A stretch of 64,000 bases of DNA from UBA5420 sp964485345. GTDB taxonomy: Bacteria > Bacillota > Limnochordia > Darwinibacteriales > Darwinibacteriaceae. The stretch spans positions 1-64,000 of the forward strand of contig CAZAJB010000002.1 of NCBI GenBank assembly GCA_964485345.1, in the 5' to 3' direction. The notes below the pieces were generated by a model. The model had not been told where the DNA came from. It did not search any database and worked only from the letters and a program-made list of their open reading frames with translations. The translations under genes and the position numbers were made by a program. Positions 1 to 8,489 of the stretch are shown piece by piece; position 1 is the first letter of the stretch, and every line of letters begins with the position of its first letter.

Positions 1-1478
1 AGTTTGTTAAGGGTGATGCCATTGCCGGCAACATGATCACCATCATCAACCTCTTGGGTGGATTTGCCGTGGGTATGTTCCAAAGAGGCCTGGATTTTTC
101 GGCGGCCATCAACCGATACACTCTATTGACGGTGGGGGATGGGTTGGTTTCACAGATTCCTGCTCTGATAATCTCCACAGCCACCGGCATCATTGTAACT
201 CGTGGTGCGTCAGAGGGTAATCTCGGGACAGATGTCACTGGGCAACTTTTTTCGCAGTATCGAGTGTTGGCAGCGGCGGGAGCTGTGGTAGCTATATTTG
301 GCCTGATTGGCGGCTTGCCCAAGATCCCATTTTTCCTTATCGGCGGACTGCTAGGCGGCCTAGCCTATGGGCTATGGAGGAGCGAAAAAGGGGGAGAAAT
401 CGAGGAAGATGAGGCCATAGAGCAACGGCAGATTGAAGAAGCTCGCCGGCCTGAGACACTGATCTCCCTCCTCCAGGTTGATCAGATCGAGCTAGAAATC
501 GGTTATAGCCTGATTCCCCTAGTTGACGAGGGTCAGGGAGGCGACATGTTAGATAGAATTAGCATGATCAGGCGTCAGTGCGCCATCGAACTTGGGCTGT
601 TGGTTCCAATCATTCGTATTCGCGATAACCTACAGCTCAATCCGGACGAGTATGTGCTGAAGATTAAAGGAATCCAGGTAGGACGTGGAGAATTGATGAT
701 TAGCCACTATTTGGCCATGGATGCAGGTGGGGTCACAGATAGTGTCCCTGGAGTCGCCACGACTGAACCGGCGTTTGGCTTGAATGCCCTGTGGGTTGAC
801 GCCCAGACCAGAGAAAGGGCAGAGTACGCAGGCTACACTGTTGTGGATCCGCCGGCGGTCTTAGCCACGCATTTGACTGAGATCATCCGCGGGCATTCCC
901 ATGAACTCTTGGGACGTCAAGAAGTCAAAACACTGCTTGATGGCGCTCGAGACGAATACCCAGCAGTCGTCGATGAGTTGGTTCCGAATCTGTTGACGAT
1001 TGGAGAGGTTCAGAAAGTATTACAGAACTTGCTCCGGGAAGGCGTACCCATCCGCAATATGGTCACCATTTTGGAGACATTGGCTGATACTGCCACCATC
1101 ACTCGGGATCCAGACTATCTCACCGAATATGTGCGCGAGGCTCTCAAACGCCAGGTTTCGCAGATGTATCTGGAGAAAAACGAACTAACTGTGTTGACGA
1201 TCACCCCGCAGTGGGAGGAAACGATCGCCGCTGCCATCGAATACACAGATCGTGGTTTGAGCATTGCTTTAGATCCCAGGGCATTGCAGGACCTTTACCA
1301 GGTCATAGGCCAAGCCCTGGAAGAACACGTCTTGCCCTATCCGGTGATATTAGTATCTCCACAAATTCGGATGGCCCTAAAAAGGCTCACAGAACGTGCT
1401 ATCCCTCGTCTAATTGTGTTGTCTTATAATGAGATTAGCCCGGATATTCAGGTGAATGCTGTTGGGATGGTGAAGTAG
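1..1478 (+). CDS. flhA: Flagellar biosynthesis protein FlhA (5'-truncated by window edge)
   Basis: FlhA is the export-gate component of the flagellar type III secretion system; its membrane half conducts protons and its cytoplasmic half docks chaperone-substrate complexes. The reading frame is already open at the first bases, starting at the conserved FVKGDAIAG stretch, so roughly the first 200 residues lie outside the window. About 490 residues are visible: several hydrophobic segments in the first ~120, an acidic/basic linker, then the large cytoplasmic domain (GYSLIPLVD, RQEVKTLLD). It is the first visible gene of a flagellar run and is followed 4 nt later by flhF, the usual Firmicutes order. 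Identification is secure; only the 5' end is missing. Confidence 0.96.
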   Translation, partial: FVKGDAIAGNMITIINLLGGFAVGMFQRGLDFSAAINRYTLLTVGDGLVSQIPALIISTATGIIVTRGASEGNLGTDVTGQLFSQYRVLAAAGAVVAIFGLIGGLPKIPFFLIGGLLGGLAYGLWRSEKGGEIEEDEAIEQRQIEEARRPETLISLLQVDQIELEIGYSLIPLVDEGQGGDMLDRISMIRRQCAIELGLLVPIIRIRDNLQLNPDEYVLKIKGIQVGRGELMISHYLAMDAGGVTDSVPGVATTEPAFGLNALWVDAQTRERAEYAGYTVVDPPAVLATHLTEIIRGHSHELLGRQEVKTLLDGARDEYPAVVDELVPNLLTIGEVQKVLQNLLREGVPIRNMVTILETLADTATITRDPDYLTEYVREALKRQVSQMYLEKNELTVLTITPQWEETIAAAIEYTDRGLSIALDPRALQDLYQVIGQALEEHVLPYPVILVSPQIRMALKRLTERAIPRLIVLSYNEISPDIQVNAVGMVK

Positions 1479-1482
1479 ATCC

Positions 1483-2538
1483 ATGAGGGTTAAGAAGTTT
1501 ACGGGAAAAACGATGCAAGAGGCGGTAGAAAGCTTGCGTTGTGAGTATGGCGCCGATGCCATCATTTTGCATACCGTCTCCAAGAGGCGCTGGCTTTGGG
1601 GGCGTGTAGGTCCAAAGCGCTATGAGGTTGTGGGGGCTATTGATCAGAGTTCAAATCCGCCTCTTCCTGCCACTAAGACTAGACCTGAGAGACAAGAAGT
1701 GGCAGCCAGTGTAGCCTCTCAGCCTGAGACCTTGCGCTTTGATCCGTCCATGTCAGAGGCTGTTCAGCGTTTGTATGGACGTCTTGTTCGCCGTGATATT
1801 CCCAAGGATCTGGTACAAGGACTACTTAGGGATGTCCTTGCCCGTTTACCCAAGCAAGACTGGAACGACGAGGCCGCGATCTGGACTCGACTCTGCGGCT
1901 TGGTTGCAGAGCGGGTGGTCACGGTCGACCCTTGGGAGTTTTCGGGCGAACAAAGAATTGTGGTTCTCATTGGTCCTACCGGGGTAGGCAAGACAACGAC
2001 GATTGCCAAGATCGCGGCTAACTTTAGCTTAATAGGAGCTAAGAATGTAGGCTTGATTACGATCGATACTTACCGGATAGCCGCGGTCGAACAGCTTAAG
2101 ACCTACGCAGAGATCATCGGCATTCCGGTTCAGGTGGCCTACAGCCCTAAGGAGCTTAAAGACGCCCTAGGAAGAATGCAGGATCGCGATCTAGTCCTCA
2201 TTGACACCGCGGGACGCAGCCATAACAACTACCTGCAGATATCGGAGTTGAAGAATTATCTCGCTGGTATTAAGGCGGAAATACACTTGGTCATCAGTGC
2301 TACTACCAAACCGCAAGATATTGACGAGATTGTAAAGGCATTTGGCCAAGTATCTGTTGACCGGGTAATTATCACGAAACTCGATGAGACAACGACGTAT
2401 GGAGTCATCTTGCAGACCTGTGAGCGCACGAGGGCTCCTCTCTCCTTCGTCACCACTGGGCAGGGGGTACCAGAGGATATTGACGTAGCAACAAACGATA
2501 AAATTGCTCGGCTTATTTTGGGGGAAGCGGAAATATGA
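1483..2538 (+). CDS. flhF: Flagellar biosynthesis GTPase FlhF
   Basis: FlhF is an SRP-type GTPase that sets flagellar position and number together with FlhG. The 351-residue protein has a basic N-terminal B domain (MRVKKFTGKTMQEA) and a C-terminal NG domain with a P-loop GPTGVGKT at about residues 164-171, DTYRIAAVEQLKTYA, the G3-like DTAGRS and the G4-like TKLDET. The length is close to that of the Bacillus protein. It starts 4 nt after flhA, and its TGA overlaps the flhG ATG (ATGA), so the genes are probably translationally coupled. Family assignment is firm. Confidence 0.97.
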   Translation: MRVKKFTGKTMQEAVESLRCEYGADAIILHTVSKRRWLWGRVGPKRYEVVGAIDQSSNPPLPATKTRPERQEVAASVASQPETLRFDPSMSEAVQRLYGRLVRRDIPKDLVQGLLRDVLARLPKQDWNDEAAIWTRLCGLVAERVVTVDPWEFSGEQRIVVLIGPTGVGKTTTIAKIAANFSLIGAKNVGLITIDTYRIAAVEQLKTYAEIIGIPVQVAYSPKELKDALGRMQDRDLVLIDTAGRSHNNYLQISELKNYLAGIKAEIHLVISATTKPQDIDEIVKAFGQVSVDRVIITKLDETTTYGVILQTCERTRAPLSFVTTGQGVPEDIDVATNDKIARLILGEAEI

Positions 2539-3389
2539 TAGATCAAGCAGAGGGTTTGAGAAGACTCGCCGGAAAACGCGACCGAGGATCTAGAATCATT
2601 GCGGTGACCAGCGGAAAAGGTGGGGTCGGTAAGACGAATATCGCTACAAACCTCGCCTTGGCCTTGCGCCAGACCAACCATCGGGTGGCGCTGATCGATG
2701 TGGATCTAGGCTTGGCTAATGTGGACATCGTCCTGGGTATTACACCTGCCTTTAATTTGGGCCATGTTTTTCGGGGCGAGAAGACGTTGCAGGAGATCAT
2801 GGTAGAAGGACCGTTAGGTCTAACAATTCTCTCGGGAGGTTCAGGTATTACGGATCTCGCGAACCTAAATGGTTGGCGTTTGGAGGTCTTTATTAAGTCT
2901 CTTGAACAGCTCAATCGCGAGTTTGACTTTGTCATTCTTGATACAGGCGCTGGAATCCACCGTAATGTTCTAAGCTTCGTTCTGGCAGCCACCGAGATCT
3001 TGGTCGTTACCACGCCAGAGCCCACGGCCATCACAGATGCCTACGGCTTACTTAAGGTGATTCACCAGCAGAGCCCCGAAGCCAAAGTTCGGCTTGTGGT
3101 CAATATGGCTAAGAATCCCACTGAAGCAGAACTCGTTGCCGATAAGCTCAACTCCGTTCTCCGGGAGTATGTGGAGTGGGAAGTAGAGTACATTGGGTAC
3201 GTTCTCCAAGAGTCACAGCTTGCTCAGGCTGTCTCAGATCAGCAGCCTGTGTTGTTAGCCTTTCCGACGGCTATGAGCAGCCGTTCACTGAAGAGAATTG
3301 CAGGTGTGTTAGCTGGAGAGAAGACTCAAGTTCCATCTTCAGGCATTAAAGGGTTTTTCTCCAAGGTACATGACTTTTTGACCACCTAG
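2535..3389 (+). CDS. flhG: MinD-like ATPase FlhG (YlxH)
   Basis: FlhG is a MinD/ParA-family ATPase that stimulates FlhF GTPase activity and limits flagellar number. The 284-residue protein carries the deviant Walker A SGKGGVGKTN near residues 26-35, the Walker B-like LIDVDLGLANVD, and the FVILDTGAG switch. A short N-terminal extension (IDQAEGLRRLAG) resembles the DQA(E/R)xLR motif that activates FlhF. The ATG overlaps the end of flhF by 4 nt. A septum-site MinD is possible from sequence alone, but position after flhF and the N-terminal motif favour FlhG. Confidence 0.95.
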   Translation: MIDQAEGLRRLAGKRDRGSRIIAVTSGKGGVGKTNIATNLALALRQTNHRVALIDVDLGLANVDIVLGITPAFNLGHVFRGEKTLQEIMVEGPLGLTILSGGSGITDLANLNGWRLEVFIKSLEQLNREFDFVILDTGAGIHRNVLSFVLAATEILVVTTPEPTAITDAYGLLKVIHQQSPEAKVRLVVNMAKNPTEAELVADKLNSVLREYVEWEVEYIGYVLQESQLAQAVSDQQPVLLAFPTAMSSRSLKRIAGVLAGEKTQVPSSGIKGFFSKVHDFLTT

Positions 3390-3401
3390 TGAGGGACGAA
3401 T

Positions 3402-4052
3402 ATGCAACTGTTACCAAACCAATCAGTCGAGCTACATGTAGAAAGCGGAGCAGGGTTTGAGATCTATCGGACGAGAGTTGAAGATGCTTATGATAACCTG
3501 CTCGTTATAGGTGCTCCCATAAAAAGGGGAGTGATTGTCCCACTTCGTATAGGCAGTCGCCTCGATGTACAGTTTAAGCTAAAGGATGGCATTCAAGAGG
3601 GGCGGTTTACGAACCAGGCAGTTATAGAGAAACGCCTCCACGCTAATTTGCCCTTATTACAGCTGAGATTGCTCGGTACCTGGGAAAAAACCCAGGAACG
3701 AGGCTTCCTGCGTGTCCCAGTTTCCATTGACGCCATCTTTGTGTGCACGGAAGCAGACGGTGAGGAATCGCCGTCCCAATCAGGAATCATGCTAGATTTA
3801 AGTGGCGGTGGATTCCTGTTCCGTGCCTCGCGCTCTTTTGAACTTGAAGATGAGATCCGTATTTCCTTCAATCTAAAGGACGATACAATTGTGGCCGACG
3901 CTATTGTAACGCGCATAGTTCCCACTGACTCCGGATTCGACTACGGAATGGCTTTTCAGGATCTAGCAGAGCAATTCAGGCAATCGATTATTAAGTTTGT
4001 GTTCCAGCGCCAGATCACGTTGGCCGAAATTGTTCGCAACAACCAGAAGTAA
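3402..4052 (+). CDS. PilZ-domain flagellar brake protein (YcgR/YpfA-like)
   Basis: Predicted cyclic-di-GMP receptor that would modulate flagellar function. The 216-residue protein has an N-terminal YcgR-type beta domain (about 1-95: VELHVESGAGFEIYRTRV) and a C-terminal PilZ domain. The PilZ ligand motif is visible as an arginine-containing segment (QERGFLRVPVS, about residue 100) followed by DLSGGGFLF, matching the (D/N)xSxxG signature. It lies between flhG and the flagellar sigma factor, a location seen for PilZ genes in other Firmicutes. Cyclic-di-GMP binding is inferred from the motif. Confidence 0.9.
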   Translation: MQLLPNQSVELHVESGAGFEIYRTRVEDAYDNLLVIGAPIKRGVIVPLRIGSRLDVQFKLKDGIQEGRFTNQAVIEKRLHANLPLLQLRLLGTWEKTQERGFLRVPVSIDAIFVCTEADGEESPSQSGIMLDLSGGGFLFRASRSFELEDEIRISFNLKDDTIVADAIVTRIVPTDSGFDYGMAFQDLAEQFRQSIIKFVFQRQITLAEIVRNNQK

Positions 4053-4077
4053 CCACAAACCCCCTGGGGGTGAACCT

Positions 4078-4839
4078 ATGGCATCTGATAACGATCAACA
4101 GCGGTTAGATCAGCTGTGGAATACATATAAGAAGACCAATGACATTCAGATCAGAGATCAGCTTCTTGATGCATACATACCCTTGGTTAAGTATGTGGCC
4201 GGGCGTATGGCCATGAATCTGCCGAATAGTGTTGAAACTGGCGATCTGGAGAGCTTTGGCTTCTTTGGTTTACTTGATGCTTTGGAAAAGTTTGACGAGA
4301 CCCGCAATATCAAGTTCGAAACGTATGCTGGCACAAGGATCCGCGGGGCCATTCTCGATGGGCTCAGATCTATGGACTGGGTGCCACGGAGCGTAAGGTC
4401 GAAAATACGAACCCTAGAGAATCAAGTTTACAATCTTACCAATGAATTAGGGCGCAGTCCGAGTGATCATGAAGTGGCAGCTGCTTTAGGGGTATCGCCA
4501 GAAAACTACTATGAGCTCGTGACGGAAGTGAAAGGAGTTAACCTCTTTTCCTTAGACGAAACTGTAACGGGGGATCAAGAAGGCGACAGTCTCAAAGTGC
4601 TTGACCTTGTGGTTGACCAAGAAATTCTACCCGACCATAGGATCCTGCAAGATGAGAATATTGAGGAGTTAACGACAGCGGTCGAGGGACTGAGCGAGCG
4701 AGAACAACTCGTCCTCGCTTTATACTATCACGAGGAGCTTACACTAAAAGAGATTGGTCATGTCTTGGACGTATCAGAGTCTAGAGTATCGCAAATTCAC
4801 ACCAAGGCTGTGTTGACACTGCGTAGTAAACTCGCTTGA
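4078..4839 (+). CDS. sigD: RNA polymerase sigma factor for flagellar operons (FliA/SigD/WhiG family)
   Basis: Sigma-28 type factor that directs late flagellar and chemotaxis gene transcription. The start is ATG 4078 behind GGGGGTGA; an upstream in-frame start would overlap the PilZ gene and has no better ribosome site. The 253 residues contain region 2 (YIPLVKYVAGRMA, GFFGLLDALEKFD, FETYAGTRIRGAILDGLR), region 3 (LGRSPSDHEVAAALGVS) and region 4 (LTLKEIGHVLDVSESRVSQ). Genomic position after flhF-flhG and ahead of rpsB matches Bacillus sigD. Confidence 0.95.
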   Translation: MASDNDQQRLDQLWNTYKKTNDIQIRDQLLDAYIPLVKYVAGRMAMNLPNSVETGDLESFGFFGLLDALEKFDETRNIKFETYAGTRIRGAILDGLRSMDWVPRSVRSKIRTLENQVYNLTNELGRSPSDHEVAAALGVSPENYYELVTEVKGVNLFSLDETVTGDQEGDSLKVLDLVVDQEILPDHRILQDENIEELTTAVEGLSEREQLVLALYYHEELTLKEIGHVLDVSESRVSQIHTKAVLTLRSKLA

Positions 4840-4855
4840 GAACGGAGGGGTCGTG

Positions 4856-5137
4856 ATGTCCATAAAGTTTCCTGACTTCCAGGTCCTTGTTTCTAGGTCA
4901 GACCAGGTTCCCCGCATGAATCGCGAAGGGGATCCAACTGGAGCCGCTGGGAAAATGGCGCCCCAGGTAACCGAGGAGTTTGCCGCCCGTGAGCAAAGGG
5001 TGCAAAAGAACAAGCAAAAAGACGAAATTCGAGACCGTCAAGAGAACGAAGGCAGGCGGCCTGGGCAACAAGAACAAGAGGAGCAAGAAGAGCAGCGGCA
5101 GCCGAGAAATAGGCGGCACATCGACTTGCGAGCCTAG
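4856..5137 (+). CDS. Small Gln/Glu/Arg-rich hypothetical protein in flagellar operon
   Basis: I do not recognise a family. The 93-residue protein has an ordered-looking first third (SIKFPDFQVLVSRSDQVPRMN) and then a highly charged, low-complexity tail rich in Gln, Glu and Arg (QQEQEEQEEQRQPRNRR) that is probably helical or disordered. No membrane segment or cysteine motif is visible. ATG 4856 is preceded by GGAGGGG with 5-nt spacing; GTG 4853 is a worse alternative. It sits between sigD and a membrane-anchored small protein, so a flagellum-linked role is a positional guess only. Confidence 0.7.
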   Translation: MSIKFPDFQVLVSRSDQVPRMNREGDPTGAAGKMAPQVTEEFAAREQRVQKNKQKDEIRDRQENEGRRPGQQEQEEQEEQRQPRNRRHIDLRA

Positions 5138-5154
5138 AGAGTGGGTGGCGATGG

Positions 5155-5547
5155 ATGGAGTTCTTTCTGGTGTTCTCCTTAGGCTTAGCTGTAGCCATCG
5201 TAGGCATCTTTGTCCTTCGTCCCGGCCTTTTTACGCGCCCGAATGACGACTATGCCATGCTAGAAGCAGTAATTGAAGAATCCCTTAGCGAGCTAGAGAC
5301 AAGGCAGGCGGAGATTCTAGCAGAGATCGATGAGAAGCAAAGTGCCCTCTTGAGCCTACAGGACCAGATCATTGCAAGCTTCCTGCCCGCCTCGGTGCAA
5401 TCACCGAAGGTTATGGCTGTATTGGAACTCGCGGGCGAGGGCGAGGACCAGATTGGCATAGCCAAGAAGCTCGGATTAGGTTTAGGTGAAGTTCAACTTA
5501 TCCTAGAGCTAAATAAAGACCGCAAACCCCTTGCTGAAAGCAACTAA
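5155..5547 (+). CDS. Membrane-anchored small protein, YlxL/SwrB position (DUF6115-like)
   Basis: A 130-residue protein with one N-terminal membrane helix (about residues 3-20, FFLVFSLGLAVAIVGIFVL), a predicted coiled coil (about 38-75, ESLSELETRQAEILAEIDEK) and a C-terminal helix-turn-helix-like segment (EDQIGIAKKLGLGLGEVQLIL). The same layout occurs in small clostridial proteins found next to sigD, and in position it corresponds to Bacillus YlxL/SwrB, which promotes flagellar assembly. Sequence identity to SwrB is not evident to me, so function is inferred from position and architecture. Confidence 0.65.
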   Translation: MEFFLVFSLGLAVAIVGIFVLRPGLFTRPNDDYAMLEAVIEESLSELETRQAEILAEIDEKQSALLSLQDQIIASFLPASVQSPKVMAVLELAGEGEDQIGIAKKLGLGLGEVQLILELNKDRKPLAESN

Positions 5548-5559
5548 ATGTGTTATATT
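5531..5559 (+). promoter_or_regulatory. SigA-type promoter for rpsB-tsf
   Basis: TTGCTG (5531-5536), a 17-nt spacer, then TATATT (5554-5559). It overlaps the 3' end of the small membrane-protein gene and lies about 110 nt upstream of rpsB, the usual place for the ribosomal S2 promoter separating flagellar from translation genes. Confidence 0.7.
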
Positions 5560-5671
5560 AGCAAGTGGTGTAAGACTACACACGGTTCTAGATAGGAGAC
5601 GAAGGTGCCAGTTTGGTCTTGTCCCTAGATGACGGAAGCGGAGGAAAAAAACTAGAGAGGAGGTGGGCGAT

Positions 5672-6409
5672 TTGGCCGTTATTTCAATGAAACAGTTGTT
5701 AGAGGCCGGCGTTCACTTCGGGCATCAGACCCGCCGATGGAATCCGAAAATGGCAGAGTACATTTTCACTGAGAGAAATGGTATTTACATTATTGATCTG
5801 CAAAAGACAGTACGTAAGGTAGAAGAGGCATTTTCTTTTCTCCGTGATACTGTAGCAGATGGTGAGACAGTTCTATTTGTAGGTACCAAGAAACAAGCGC
5901 AAGAGACGATTCGCGAGCAAGCAGAACGTTGTGGTATGTTCTTTGTAAACCAGAGATGGTTAGGTGGTATGCTGACCAACTTTAAGACAATTACCTCCCG
6001 CATCGCTCGACTGGAAGAGATTGAGAAAATGGAAGAAGACGGTCTTTTCGATGTATTGCCAAAGAAGGAAGTAATGGAATTACGCAAAGAGCAGGACCGT
6101 TTAACTCGTTTCTTAGGTGGAATTCGCGGTATGAAGACTCTACCTGGTGCTGTGTTCATCGTTGATCCACGGAAAGAACGTATTGCGGTCGCTGAAGCAC
6201 GTAAGTTAGGGATTCCCATTGTGGCCGTAGTAGACACAAACTGCGATCCTGATGAAATAGACTATGTGATCCCAGGCAATGATGATGCTATTCGGGCTGT
6301 CAAACTCTTGACTACAACCATGGCTGATGCCGTTGTTGATGCCAAAGAGGGCGCTAGCTTCGCTAACGCCGATGAAAAAGCAAACGACGGAGTTACCGAC
6401 GAAGCATAA
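5672..6409 (+). CDS. rpsB: 30S ribosomal protein S2
   Basis: Ribosomal protein S2 of the small subunit. The start is TTG 5672, 8 nt after GGAGG; the in-frame GTG 5663 overlaps that ribosome site and is unlikely. The mature beginning (AVISMKQLLEAGVHFGHQTR) is the standard S2 N-terminus, and FVGTKKQAQETI, NQRWLGGMLTNFKTI and VDTNCDPDEIDYVIPGNDDA are intact. The tail (DEKANDGVTDEA) is short and acidic, as is common. It heads the rpsB-tsf transcription unit. Confidence 0.98.
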   Translation: MAVISMKQLLEAGVHFGHQTRRWNPKMAEYIFTERNGIYIIDLQKTVRKVEEAFSFLRDTVADGETVLFVGTKKQAQETIREQAERCGMFFVNQRWLGGMLTNFKTITSRIARLEEIEKMEEDGLFDVLPKKEVMELRKEQDRLTRFLGGIRGMKTLPGAVFIVDPRKERIAVAEARKLGIPIVAVVDTNCDPDEIDYVIPGNDDAIRAVKLLTTTMADAVVDAKEGASFANADEKANDGVTDEA

Positions 6410-6423
6410 ACGTAGTAATAAGA

Positions 6424-6456
6424 GGGAGTGGGAGAGTGGCTCTCACCCCTTTTTTT
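6424..6456 (+). terminator. Hairpin plus T-run between rpsB and tsf
   Basis: GAGAG (6432-6436) can pair with CTCTC (6440-6444), extended imperfectly by the flanking G and C tracts, and is followed by seven T residues (6450-6456). It could act as a partial terminator or attenuator that sets the S2/EF-Ts ratio. The stem is imperfect. Confidence 0.5.
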
Positions 6457-6480
6457 GACTAATTTTGAAGGAGGGTTTTT

Positions 6481-7134
6481 ATGGCAGAGATTACTGCAGC
6501 CATGGTTAAAGAGCTTCGAGAGAAAACAGGTGCTGGAATGATGGATTGTAAGAAAGCCCTGGTTGAGAAAAATGGTGACATGAGCGCCTCTATAGATTTC
6601 CTGCGTGAAAAGGGCCTCGCAGCCGCAGCTAAGAAGTCAGGCCGGATTGCAGCTGAGGGTGTTGTAGAATCCTACATTCATATGGGTGGCAGGATCGGTG
6701 TGTTGGTGGAAGTCAACTGCGAAACCGACTTTGTGGCAAAAACTGATGAGTTTCATGAACTGGCCAGAGATATCGCCATGCACATCGCTGCATCGAAGCC
6801 AGAGTACGTTTCGAGGGAAGAGATTCCCACAGAGGTATTGGATCATGAGCGTGCGATCTATAGGACCATTGCTGAGAACGAGAACAAACCGGTCCATATC
6901 ATTGACAAGATTATTGAAGGCCGCGTAGACCGCTACGTAAAGGAAATCTGCCTTCTAGAACAACCCTTTGTCAAGGATCCAGATATGACCATCAACGACT
7001 TGCTCAATGCTAAAGTCGCGAAGATTGGTGAGAAGATTTCTGTGAGAAGGTTTGCACGCTACGAGCGGGGCGAAGGACTCGCAAAGCGAGAAGAGGATTT
7101 TGCCGCGGAAGTTCAAGCCCAGATGGGAAAATAG
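6481..7134 (+). CDS. tsf: Translation elongation factor Ts (short form)
   Basis: EF-Ts exchanges GDP for GTP on EF-Tu. The protein has 217 residues, the short form found in many deep Firmicutes and Thermus rather than the roughly 290-residue Bacillus form. The N-terminal UBA-like domain (VKELREKTGAGMMDCKKAL) includes the conserved TGAGMMDCK, and the core has VEVNCETDFVAKTDEF. Start ATG 6481 follows GAAGGAGG. A strong terminator lies directly after the stop codon. Confidence 0.98.
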   Translation: MAEITAAMVKELREKTGAGMMDCKKALVEKNGDMSASIDFLREKGLAAAAKKSGRIAAEGVVESYIHMGGRIGVLVEVNCETDFVAKTDEFHELARDIAMHIAASKPEYVSREEIPTEVLDHERAIYRTIAENENKPVHIIDKIIEGRVDRYVKEICLLEQPFVKDPDMTINDLLNAKVAKIGEKISVRRFARYERGEGLAKREEDFAAEVQAQMGK

Positions 7135-7161
7135 GAGAACACCTCGGTGTTCTCTTTTTTT
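7135..7161 (+). terminator. Intrinsic terminator after tsf
   Basis: Perfect 9-bp stem GAGAACACC / GGTGTTCTC (7135-7143 and 7146-7154) followed by seven T residues. It starts at the base after the tsf stop and separates rpsB-tsf from pyrH. Confidence 0.9.
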
Positions 7162-7210
7162 AAGTGGAGGGATCTGCTTTCAGGCGCAGAATAGTAAAGG
7201 AGAGATGTCT

Positions 7211-7939
7211 ATGGCAGTGCCAAAATACGGGAGAGTTGTCCTTAAATTGAGTGGTGAAGCCCTCGGAGGCAATGGCTTCGGAATCGATTCTGAGGTGGTC
7301 GGCACCATTGCTGCAGAAATCAGCCATGTGATCGAACTCGGGGTACAAATCGCCATTGTAGTGGGTGGAGGCAACTTTTGGCGCGGAGCTTCCGGAAGCG
7401 CTAAGGGTATGGATCGCACTACGGCTGATCATATGGGAATGTTAGCTACAGTAATCAATGCTCTTGCCCTGCAAGATGCCCTAGAGGGTTGCGGCGTACC
7501 CACAAGGGTACAGACGGCCATCGAAATGCGCCAGATAGCCGAACCCTATATCAGGCGCCGAGCTGTCCGCCACCTAGAGAAGGAACGTGTGGTGATCTTT
7601 GCCACCGGTACGGGCAACCCGTATTTTTCTACCGATACCGCAGCAGCGCTGCGAGCACTAGAAATTGAGGCAGAAGTTATTCTCATGGCAAAACGCGGGG
7701 TCGACGGCGTCTATGATTGTGATCCACGCCTTAATCCAGATGCTACTCGGTATGAAACAATCAGCTACATCGATGTGCTTAGTCAAAACCTCGGTGTAAT
7801 GGATTCTACTGCCACTTCACTGTGCATGGACAACGATATTCCTATTATTGTTTTTAATTTTGATGAACCAGGCAACATCGAAAGAGCAATTTGCGGTGTA
7901 AGAATTGGTACATATGTAGGAGGCGAACAACGTGACTAA
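7211..7939 (+). CDS. pyrH: Uridylate kinase (UMP kinase)
   Basis: Phosphorylates UMP to UDP in pyrimidine nucleotide synthesis. The start is ATG 7211, 8 nt after GGAG; ATG 7205 is too close to it. The 242 residues match the family length. Visible motifs are VVLKLSGEALGG (N-terminal phosphate loop), VVGGGNFWRG, and FATGTGNPYFSTDTAAALRA, which is highly diagnostic of bacterial PyrH. Its stop overlaps the frr start codon by 8 nt, indicating coupled translation. Confidence 0.97.
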   Translation: MAVPKYGRVVLKLSGEALGGNGFGIDSEVVGTIAAEISHVIELGVQIAIVVGGGNFWRGASGSAKGMDRTTADHMGMLATVINALALQDALEGCGVPTRVQTAIEMRQIAEPYIRRRAVRHLEKERVVIFATGTGNPYFSTDTAAALRALEIEAEVILMAKRGVDGVYDCDPRLNPDATRYETISYIDVLSQNLGVMDSTATSLCMDNDIPIIVFNFDEPGNIERAICGVRIGTYVGGEQRD

Positions 7940-8489
7940 TCAAATCATGCAGGATGGAAAAGCTAGGATGGAAGAGGTTATTGCAGCCACCAAGCGGTCA
8001 TTTTCAGCTGTCCGAACCGGCAGAGCAAATCCGGCACTCTTGGATCGTATTACGGTCTCATATTACGGTACACCAACTCCTTTGAACCAAATGGCAAGCG
8101 TTAGCGTACCCGAGCCTCGGCTTTTGGTCGTTACTCCTTGGGACAAAGGATCCATTAAGGACGTAGAAAAGGCGATTCTCACCTCAGACCTTGGGCTTGT
8201 TCCGAGCAATGATGGTACGCTTATTCGTCTGGCCATTCCAACCCTGACCGAAGAGAGGCGCAAGGATCTCGTGCGCATAGTCCGCAAGGACGCTGAGGAA
8301 CACCGAGTAGCGATTCGCAATATTCGTCGCGATCTAAATGACGCTGTCAAGAAGCTAGAGAAGAACGGTGACATTTCTGAAGATGACTCCCATCGCGTGC
8401 AGAGTGAGATTCAAGAACAGACAGATGCCTTTATTCAGCAGGTTGATGAACTGCTGAAGAGCAAGGAAAAGGAGATTATGGAGGTTTGA
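7932..8489 (+). CDS. frr: Ribosome recycling factor
   Basis: Dissociates post-termination ribosomes together with EF-G. The 185-residue protein begins at GTG 7932, inside the end of pyrH, behind GGAGG. Diagnostic segments are VRTGRANPALLDRI, YYGTPTPLNQMASVSVPEPR and IRLAIPTLTEERRKDLVR. Length and order pyrH-frr-uppS are canonical. Confidence 0.98.
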   Translation: MTNQIMQDGKARMEEVIAATKRSFSAVRTGRANPALLDRITVSYYGTPTPLNQMASVSVPEPRLLVVTPWDKGSIKDVEKAILTSDLGLVPSNDGTLIRLAIPTLTEERRKDLVRIVRKDAEEHRVAIRNIRRDLNDAVKKLEKNGDISEDDSHRVQSEIQEQTDAFIQQVDELLKSKEKEIMEV

